Of a stretch of 5,974 bases of DNA, positions 1 through 4,068 are shown piece by piece (position 1 is the first letter of the stretch; each line of letters begins with the position of its first letter). The notes under the pieces were generated by a model that searched no databases, was not told the DNA's origin, and worked only from the letters and a program-made list of their open reading frames with translations. The DNA comes from Actinomycetes bacterium. GTDB lineage: Bacteria; Actinomycetota; Coriobacteriia; Anaerosomatales; JAJZPX01. The translations under genes were made by a program, and so were the position numbers. The DNA lies in contig JAJZPX010000134.1 in the NCBI GenBank assembly GCA_021811025.1, positions 1-5,974 of the forward strand. Reading direction: 5' to 3'.

Positions 1-107
1 TCCGCTATGTTAATACTGATGTTAATACCCGTCAAGCGCTCGCTGGAGATGTAGGCGCGCCAGCAATGCGGCCCCCAGATGAAGCTGACGGCTTCGCTGT
101 GGTTCAA
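1..107 (-). pseudogene. Possible 5' fragment of a type I restriction-modification M subunit (hsdM-like)
   Basis: A minus-strand frame is open from a TTG at 105-107 to the window edge. It has a plausible ribosome site (AAGGGGAG) five bases upstream. The first residues read LNHSEAVSFIWG. This resembles the N-terminus of type I methyltransferase M subunits, where a His/Glu-x-VSFIWG stretch usually precedes an ADLLR-type helix. After the WG the match is lost: the next residues (PHCWRAYISSERLTG) are not the expected helix, and the fragment ends in DNA carrying a short repeat. I infer a truncated, frame-disrupted or recombined 5' end. The homology rests on about a dozen residues, so a chance match is possible. 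Confidence 0.27.
7..28. repeat. Short direct repeat ATGTTAATAC x2
   Basis: The decamer ATGTTAATAC occurs at 7-16 and again at 19-28, a 12-bp period, inside DNA visibly more AT-rich than the rest of the window. It may belong to an insertion-sequence end or a protein-binding site just off the left edge. The function is unknown. Confidence 0.5.
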
Positions 108-204
108 GAGCTCCCCTTCGTATGTTTAACACACGTAAACCCATTGTATGGGAGCGAAGTGACATGATGCCGCCGATCCGATCAGACATGCTAGTCCCGC
201 TAGC

Positions 205-482
205 TCAGGCTGCCCGCCCCTTGATCTGTGAGTAGGTTACGGGTCCGAAGTACCGGCAGCAGCGGTTGAGCAGCCGCCGGAACAGGTCGCCTCCCGCGTG
301 ACGGCGATTGAGCCGGTAGCAGAACTCATCGAGGTAGGACTGCAGGTGCTTGCGAGAGCCCAGTTGCACCTGCCCGCGCTACCAGCCCTCTTGCCTCCGA
401 CGTAGGACTCGTCCATCTCGACGGTGCCGGCGAGGCTTCCTCCCTTGCAGGCCATGGCAGAAACGATCTTGTGCCGTTCCAA
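205..482 (-). pseudogene. ISXO2-like (IS1595 family) transposase remnant, frameshifted and internally deleted
   Basis: Two pieces of one transposase family lie in different minus-strand frames. The upstream piece (390-428) encodes GTVEMDESYVGGK, the motif around the first catalytic Asp of ISXO2-like DDE transposases. The downstream piece (205-378, stop TGA at 205-207) contains KHLQSYLDEFCYRLNRR, followed by a DLFRRLLNRC stretch and YSQIKG; this is the typical C-terminus of the same family. Intact proteins have roughly 80-100 residues between these blocks, carrying the remaining catalytic residues; here only about ten codons separate them. The central catalytic part is therefore deleted and the halves are out of frame. 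I also found no N-terminal zinc-ribbon (CxxC) region upstream. The gene cannot make an active transposase. Family assignment is confident; the exact deletion edges (about 370-390) are inferred. Confidence 0.8.
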
Positions 483-705
483 TCCCGTCCGCCTGGGGGT
501 TCTGGATCCAGCACTCCCGCTCGGGCCGGATTACCTGGTGGATTGGTCGCTGGTAGAAGTCCTTTGTACCGGCGTAGCCGTGCTCGAGAGCCGACAGGAG
601 ATCATTGACCTTCCGTAGCACCGCACGGGTGCCTAGCAGCCAGTGCTCGTTCGAGGCGACCGGTTCTGGCGACTGGACGATCACTGTTGCTGAGCCCAGA
701 AAGCC
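483..705. other. Unassigned stretch between IS remnants
   Basis: I see no recognisable gene here. A minus-strand frame is open from 684 through this stretch, but its translation (including NDLLSALEHGYAGTKDFYQ) matches no family I know. It runs out of frame with the catalytic motif of the transposase remnant. It may be further decayed mobile-element sequence or another gene fragment. Confidence 0.3.
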
Positions 706-795
706 GTTCGGCTTCGACCGTTACAGTGTTCGGCTTGCGGCGTTACAGCGTTCGACTTCCACCGGAATGGTGTTCGACTTCGAGCGGAATACGCA
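706..795. mobile_element. IS21-family element end: four tandem 22-bp terminal repeats ending in CA
   Basis: Four adjacent 22-bp units start at 706, 728, 750 and 772. Each begins GTTCGRCTT and continues to GTTACAG in the first two units or CGGAAT in the last two. The final unit ends ACGCA, closing with CA at 794-795. Read on the minus strand this gives TGCGTATTCCGCTCGAAGTC, then further ATTCCGGTGGAAGT-type copies. IS21-family elements characteristically have TG...CA termini with several internal copies of such ATTCCG-containing repeats. The body of the element should lie to the left of 706, but no istA or istB sequence is recognisable there, so this looks like a solitary or eroded end. Confidence 0.6.
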
Positions 796-824
796 GCCGA
801 CCAATCGTCGGCCGCTTCCTAGAC

Positions 825-850
825 CGACGGCTGCCTCTGGGCAGTCGCCG
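825..850. repeat. Imperfect hairpin in IS-flanking DNA
   Basis: CTGCC (831-835) pairs with GGCAG (840-844) around a four-base loop. The stem extends outward through a GU pair and further GC pairs with one mismatch, reaching about 825 and 850. It could be a terminator or a remnant of mobile-element structure. No T-tract follows on either strand. Confidence 0.3.
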
Positions 851-905
851 TGACCGCTACTTCTCAGGAATACCGTAGGAATCGGAACCGTCGAGCTAAT
901 GAAGA

Positions 906-939
906 AGGTCGGCTCGATCGAGAATGACCGGGCCGACCT
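906..939 (-). terminator. Hairpin terminator downstream of tRNA-Asp
   Basis: On the minus strand, AGGTCGGC (939-932) pairs perfectly with GCCGACCT (913-906), an eight-bp GC-rich stem, followed by the pyrimidine-rich TCTTCATT. It lies 12 bp beyond the tRNA CCA end, in the right place and orientation to end tRNA transcription. The loop is long (18 nt) and the T-tract imperfect. Confidence 0.5.
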
Positions 940-950
940 CGTGTTTCTCA

Positions 951-1027
951 TGGCGGGATGTACGGGACTCGAACCCGCGACCTCTGGCTTGACAGGCCAG
1001 CGCTCTAACCAACTGAGCTAACACCCC
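951..1027 (-). tRNA. tRNA-Asp (anticodon GTC)
   Basis: The minus strand folds into a complete cloverleaf. The acceptor arm is GGGGTGT with ACATCCC (one GU pair), and the D stem is GCTC/GAGC. The anticodon arm is CTGGC-CTGTCAA-GCCAG with anticodon GTC, which decodes aspartate codons. The T arm is GCGGG-TTCGAGT-CCCGT, with a GU closing pair. The discriminator base is G and the CCA tail is encoded (951-953). Length is 77 nt. A promoter (1048-1076) and a hairpin terminator (906-939) flank it, so it is probably a single-gene transcript. Its 3' end faces the IS-rich left part of the window, the usual side for integrated elements. Confidence 0.97.
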
Positions 1028-1047
1028 GTGCGCGACAAGCGAGGGAG

Positions 1048-1076
1048 ATTCTATCTACCCGCGACGGCGGTGTCCA
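1048..1076 (-). promoter_or_regulatory. Sigma-70-like promoter of tRNA-Asp
   Basis: On the minus strand, a -35 box TGGACA (1076-1071) is followed by a 17-base spacer and a -10 box TAGAAT (1053-1048). Both boxes differ from consensus at one position and the spacing is ideal. Transcription would start near 1041, giving a pre-tRNA leader of about 14 nt. Confidence 0.65.
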
Positions 1077-1099
1077 GCGAAGCCGGCGCCCGAGCGACC

Positions 1100-1780
1100 T
1101 CAGTGCGTGCCGGTGGTCGCCGTGCTCGAAGCAGGCTTGCTCGACGACGACGTCGCCGTGTGCTGGTAGTAGCTCCAGTCGCTTTTCGGGCTCGCCTTGC
1201 CGTCGGCGTCCACCGCCCACACGCGCCAGCGCCGCCGGCCCGCCAGCACCCGCGCGCTGTAGCTCGTCTTCGTGAGGCCGTCGATCACCTGCGCGTCGGT
1301 GTACGTGCCGTTGACGCGCGTCTGGATCTCGAACGCGTACGTCACCGGCCGTCCGGTCGGATCGGTCACGGACGACCACTTCAGCGTCACCCTGTCCGCG
1401 TTGATGTAGTCGCCGTCGTCCGGCGCGAGCTGCCTCGGCGTCTTGAGCGGCTCGGCCGAGACGGTGGGCTCGGCCGCGGGAGCCGGCGGCGGCTCGATCG
1501 GCACGGCCACCTCGGCCGAGACGGTCGCGTCGCTCGCGGGCGTCGTGGTCGGCTCAGGCGTGGTTGTCGCGACGGCTGCGGGCGCGGAAGGCCGGCTGGT
1601 CGCCCGGCCGAGCGCGAACCCGACGGCGCCGCCGATGACGAGCATGAGCGCGGCGGTCGCCGCCAGCGTGATGACGAAGCGCTCGTCGCGGCCCAGCCCG
1701 CCGGAGGTCCGTTTGGCCTTCGCGGCCGTGCGCCTCGACATCCGCGTCTCGTTCTCGTAGTCGTCAGCCCAGTCGTCCAT
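1100..1780 (-). CDS. Membrane-anchored protein with C-terminal fibronectin type III-like domain
   Basis: This is a 226-residue protein. The ATG at 1780 is chosen because GGAGG (1790-1786) sits five bases upstream; a GTG two codons earlier would overlap that ribosome site. The short N-terminus is acidic then basic (MSRRTAAKAKR). One transmembrane segment follows at about 36-58 (VITLAATAALMLVIGGAVGF). A Pro/Thr/Ala-rich linker (about 62-112) contains a short repeated TVSAE. A beta-rich domain at about 115-208 has fibronectin-III-like features: LAPDDGD, VTLKW, YAFEIQ, and RRRWRVWAVDADG. The Ser/Thr-rich tail ends in His. The predicted topology is N-terminus inside and FN3-like domain outside, on a flexible stalk, suggesting a surface binding or adhesion role. 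No catalytic motif is visible and the partner is unknown. A weak -10-like TATTGT lies at 1809-1804. Confidence 0.85.
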   Translation of the reverse strand: MDDWADDYENETRMSRRTAAKAKRTSGGLGRDERFVITLAATAALMLVIGGAVGFALGRATSRPSAPAAVATTTPEPTTTPASDATVSAEVAVPIEPPPAPAAEPTVSAEPLKTPRQLAPDDGDYINADRVTLKWSSVTDPTGRPVTYAFEIQTRVNGTYTDAQVIDGLTKTSYSARVLAGRRRWRVWAVDADGKASPKSDWSYYQHTATSSSSKPASSTATTGTH

Positions 1781-1831
1781 GTGCACCTCCTAGCGACGCC
1801 GACACAATAGCACGTAGCGGGCCTACTCTCC

Positions 1832-1860
1832 CTCGAACGCGCGGGAGGACGCGCGGCGAG
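1832..1860 (-). terminator. GC-rich hairpin, possible terminator after the DUF763 / micro-ORF unit
   Basis: CTCG and CGCGCG (1832-1843) pair with CGCGCG and CGAG (1850-1860) around a GGAGGA loop, with a small bulge. It lies between the stop of the micro-ORF (1910) and the start of the FN3 gene (1780). No T-tract follows, so termination is plausible but unproven; it could be structural or chance pairing in GC-rich DNA. Confidence 0.3.
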
Positions 1861-1909
1861 GAGGCTAGGGCAGGCTGAGGGGCGGGTGGCAGTTCGTCGA
1901 CCCGAAACC

Positions 1910-1987
1910 CTACTTGAACAGCCTGAACAGCAGGTTCAGCAGCAGCGTGGGCACGATGAGCAGCTTCCCGAGCGTCTGGAGGTCCAT
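1910..1987 (-). CDS. Possible 25-aa Leu-rich membrane micro-protein
   Basis: A 25-codon frame starts with ATG at 1987, nine bases after the DUF763 stop codon, and ends with TAG at 1910-1912. GAGGGGAG lies directly upstream, mostly in the gap between the two genes, as expected for translational coupling. The peptide begins MDLQTLGKLLIVPTLLLN and ends LFRLFK: a single Leu-rich hydrophobic helix with a basic end, which could lie in or on the membrane. The first residues loosely recall the start of DUF2905-type small membrane proteins, but it is far shorter and the likeness may be only composition. It may also be a non-coding hydrophobic frame. Confidence 0.4.
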   Translation of the reverse strand: MDLQTLGKLLIVPTLLLNLLFRLFK

Positions 1988-1995
1988 GCTCCCCT

Positions 1996-3084
1996 CTACC
2001 CGGCGACGCGCTCCAGCGCGGCGAGACGCCGGAACGCCTCGAGCTTCTCGCTCCGGCCGACCTTCGCCTGCCGGAGCGCCTCGTGGAGAATGCCGATGTC
2101 CCGGTCGTACGTCGCGCGGTCGACAGGGTACGGGTGGCCGTCCTTCCCGCCGTGCGCGTAGCTGAAGACCGCGGGATCGCGGCGCGACGCGGGCGTGTCG
2201 TACACCAGCTCCGAGATCAGCGTGAGGGCTCGCACGGTCTTCGGCCCCACCCCCGGCGTCGCCAGCAGCTCCTCGAAGCCGGCCGGCTGGCTCTCATACG
2301 TCGCGAGGAACGCCTTCGCGAGGTTCTCAGGGCGGATGTCGGCGAGGCGAACCTCGTGATGCCGCGGCAGCTCCAGCGACTTCAGGCGCGCGAGCTCGGC
2401 CCCGATGCGCTCGGAGGCCATGCGCGCGAGCTCCGCGACCACGTCGCGCGCTCCCGCGCTCTCGCCCGCGACCAGGTTGAGCACTTCGGCCGACGCTCTC
2501 GCCTCAGCGGTCACCGCCGCATGCGGCTCGACGACGAAGTCGCCGACGCCCTCGCCGAGCCAGTGGTAGCGCCGGGCGGTGCGATCGGTGTCGCGCATGC
2601 CCTGCTGCACGACCGCCCACCGGCCGTCGAGAGTCGTCACGAACGTGTGGTGGTAGATCTGGTAGCCGTCCTGCAGTCCGGACGAGTCGACCTTCGCCGC
2701 CATCCTGCTCGCGTACACGAGCGGCTCCGGGTCCGTGCGCAGCACGCGCTCGCCCGCCTCGCGGAGCTCCGCCGGCGTCTTGCGCGACGTGCCGCCCTTG
2801 CCGCCCGCGAACACGAGCCCGCTCTCGTGCTCCAGGCCCGCGAGGCCGTCCTTGAGGGCGCCGCAGACGGTGGTGGTGACGCCGCTCGAGTGCCAGTCGA
2901 AGCCGAGCACGCAGCCGAACGCCTGGAACCACGCGGGGTCCGACAGGCGCCGCAGCATCTCGTCCGGCCCGAACTCGGAGACCACGACGAGCGTTACCTC
3001 GCGGGCGAGCAGGCGCATGCGCTGGAAGAGCCACGCGGGCGCCTTGCCGCCGTGCAGCGGGAGTGTCGCGGTCCCCGTCCTCAT
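1996..3084 (-). CDS. DUF763 family protein with helix-hairpin-helix motif
   Basis: This 362-aa protein matches the DUF763 pattern along its length. The N-terminus is MRTGTATLPLHGGKAPAWLF. Hallmarks follow: RLSDPAWFQAFGCVLGFDWHS (about 46-66), AGGKGGTSRKTP (93-104), a central YQIYHHTFV (141-149), a helix-hairpin-helix-like LLATPGVGPKTVRAL (273-287), and AHGGKDGHPYPVDR (310-323). The biochemical role of the family is not established as far as I know. The HhH motif suggests nucleic-acid contact, and the conserved His/Asp/Lys clusters suggest catalysis; both are inference. The reading frame extends upstream to 3318, but the family N-terminus and the divergent neighbour place the start at 3084. 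No Shine-Dalgarno sequence precedes this ATG; TACGAT ends seven bases before it, so the mRNA may be leaderless. Confidence 0.92.
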   Translation of the reverse strand: MRTGTATLPLHGGKAPAWLFQRMRLLAREVTLVVVSEFGPDEMLRRLSDPAWFQAFGCVLGFDWHSSGVTTTVCGALKDGLAGLEHESGLVFAGGKGGTSRKTPAELREAGERVLRTDPEPLVYASRMAAKVDSSGLQDGYQIYHHTFVTTLDGRWAVVQQGMRDTDRTARRYHWLGEGVGDFVVEPHAAVTAEARASAEVLNLVAGESAGARDVVAELARMASERIGAELARLKSLELPRHHEVRLADIRPENLAKAFLATYESQPAGFEELLATPGVGPKTVRALTLISELVYDTPASRRDPAVFSYAHGGKDGHPYPVDRATYDRDIGILHEALRQAKVGRSEKLEAFRRLAALERVAG

Positions 3085-3091
3085 CACGGCT

Positions 3092-3097
3092 ATCGTA
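3092..3097 (-). promoter_or_regulatory. -10-like TACGAT for a possibly leaderless DUF763 mRNA
   Basis: The minus-strand hexamer TACGAT fits the TANNNT form common in GC-rich bacteria and ends seven bases before the DUF763 ATG. Transcription from it would start about one base before the ATG. No good -35 box is visible. The 85-bp gap to the divergent DUF420 gene must hold both promoters. Confidence 0.4.
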
Positions 3098-3169
3098 CAC
3101 CTGTTCGGGCCCATGCTACCGTTCGTCTTGGCGCGCAACCTGCACGTCAGCCTCGCGAAGGAGGTCGTC

Positions 3170-3667
3170 ATGCACGGATTCCTCGGCACGAGGGGCACCC
3201 TGCTCTCGGACATCAGCCTCGTCCTCGAATTCGCCATCGTCGCGATCGTGCTCGTCGGCTTGAGGTTTGGGCGCAAGCACCGCGGCTGGCCGCACCACTG
3301 GACCATGCTGGCGAGCACCGCCGTCTTCCTCGCGTTCTTCGTGCTCTACATGGTGCACCGGTCGGTCGACCCGGCCGCGACCTTCTCGTCCCACGGGATG
3401 CTCTACTTCGCGCTGTACCTGCCGGTCGTGATCGTGCACTCGCTCGTCTCGACCGTGGCCTTCATCCTGGGCGTCTTCGTGAGCGTGCAGGCGATCCGCA
3501 AGGGCGCCCGGGGCGCGCGCGAGCGAAGCTACGCCCTGAGCGCGGACTACCTGCCGAGGCACACGCGAATCGGGGTGGTCTCCGCATGGTGCTACCTGCT
3601 GTCCGCCGTCACCGGGATCGCCGTGTACTACCTGCTGTACGTGCTGCAAGCGTCGGTCGGCCGTTGA
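3170..3667 (+). CDS. DUF420 family four-TM membrane protein (CtaM/YozB-like)
   Basis: A 165-aa integral membrane protein. The ATG at 3170 is supported by AAGGAGGT (3158-3165) four bases upstream. The frame is open much further left, but that part is antisense to DUF763, so the longer version is rejected. Four hydrophobic segments are visible at about 12-31, 45-63, 79-106 and 132-157. Family-type histidine contexts are present: HHWTMLAST (42-50), YMVHRS (60-65), VIVHSLVSTVAF (88-99) and LPRHTRIG (128-135), then a final WCYLLSAVTGIAVYYLL. DUF420 includes CtaM/YozB, proteins needed for maturation of some haem-copper cytochrome oxidases in Firmicutes. The intramembrane His residues could bind haem or metal (inference). 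No oxidase gene is visible here, and the multihaem cytochrome downstream suggests another haem-protein context. Confidence 0.85.
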   Translation: MHGFLGTRGTLLSDISLVLEFAIVAIVLVGLRFGRKHRGWPHHWTMLASTAVFLAFFVLYMVHRSVDPAATFSSHGMLYFALYLPVVIVHSLVSTVAFILGVFVSVQAIRKGARGARERSYALSADYLPRHTRIGVVSAWCYLLSAVTGIAVYYLLYVLQASVGR

Positions 3668-3726
3668 GAGCTGCCCGCTTTCGAGCATACATGGGCGTCC
3701 GACAGTGGCGATCGGAGGAGGGCGAG

Positions 3727-3975
3727 ATGGCGCACATGCCGATGGACGACGTCCAGCAGTTGTGGGGACAGATGGGAGCGAAGCGGAGCTGGAGCTCGTT
3801 GCGGAACGCCCTGGAGTCGCGGCAAGGCAGGGCGGAGGGCATCAACGACAACCTGATCCAGCCACTCGTTCAGGACGCACAGCAGATGGAGCGGCAGAAC
3901 CGGCCGTTCCCGAACAACGCGCAGCAGCTCTACAACGAGCTCAACCGCAACCTCGAGAGAATGAAGGTGAAGTAG
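3727..3975 (+). CDS. Small 82-aa hydrophilic protein of unknown function
   Basis: I do not recognise a family. The ATG at 3727 follows GGAGGAG (3714-3720) at six bases. An in-frame ATG at 3691 would add 12 residues but lacks a comparable ribosome site. The protein is hydrophilic, rich in Gln, Asn, Arg and Met, with no cysteine, signal peptide or membrane segment. The spacing of Leu/Met/Val suggests two or three amphipathic helices: MDDVQQLWGQMG, then LRNALESRQGRAEGI, then QQLYNELNRNLERMKVK. A small helical, probably cytosolic, adaptor or regulator is the simplest reading. It starts 59 bp after the DUF420 stop and ends 93 bp before the cytochrome start, all on the same strand, so the three could be co-transcribed. 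A TTGAGA resembling a -35 box overlaps the DUF420 stop, but no clear -10 box follows. Confidence 0.75.
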   Translation: MAHMPMDDVQQLWGQMGAKRSWSSLRNALESRQGRAEGINDNLIQPLVQDAQQMERQNRPFPNNAQQLYNELNRNLERMKVK

Positions 3976-3985
3976 CCGCACGTCC

Positions 3986-4068
3986 GTCCGCGCGCCTCCC
4001 CGTCTGCCGCAAGGGGAAGAAACGTCCCCGCGAGTGGCTGTGTCCGTTGGACGAGGGGGCGCGCGGGC
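3986..4068 (+). promoter_or_regulatory. Long stem-loop that would sequester the cytochrome ribosome-binding site
   Basis: The arm 3986-4004 (GTCCGCGCGCCTCCCCGTC) pairs with 4050-4068 (GACGAGGGGGCGCGCGGGC) over 19 positions. There is one mismatch (C-A) and there are two GU pairs; the rest are Watson-Crick. The right arm contains the GAGGGGG ribosome-site candidate and ends directly against the TTG start at 4069. Inside the loop a second hairpin can form from GGGG (4013-4016) and CCCC (4026-4029). Possible roles are translational control of the cytochrome (thermosensor, protein- or ligand-responsive switch) or a transcription terminator of the preceding genes. No U-run follows, which argues against a simple intrinsic terminator. 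The pairing is seen in the sequence; the role is inferred. Confidence 0.5.

Noticed and set aside
124..152. Small hairpins GTTTA/TAAAC and CCCAT/ATGGG
   Set aside because: The stems are only five bp and overlap each other; they are not distinguishable from chance.
706..793. The four 22-bp repeats as a CRISPR array
   Set aside because: The units are directly adjacent and diverged, with no spacers, and the outer end matches an IS21-type terminus.
1028..1810. 260-codon plus-strand frame opposite the FN3 gene
   Set aside because: It is almost entirely Arg/Ala/Val/Gly, covers the opposite strand of a protein with a clear membrane helix, and runs over the tRNA promoter.
2735..3169. Upstream extension of the DUF420 frame
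   Set aside because: It overlaps DUF763 on the other strand, the family protein begins near 3170, and the strong ribosome site is at 3158-3165.
3085..3318. Upstream extension of the DUF763 frame
   Set aside because: The family N-terminus (GTATLPLHGGKAP) begins at 3084, and the extra 78 residues are antisense to DUF420.
2083..3726. Long plus-strand open frame covering the DUF763 region
   Set aside because: It is antisense to a clear DUF763 gene. Its translation is Arg/Ala/His-rich, as expected from the opposite strand of GC-rich coding DNA; only its last 82 codons are kept as a gene.
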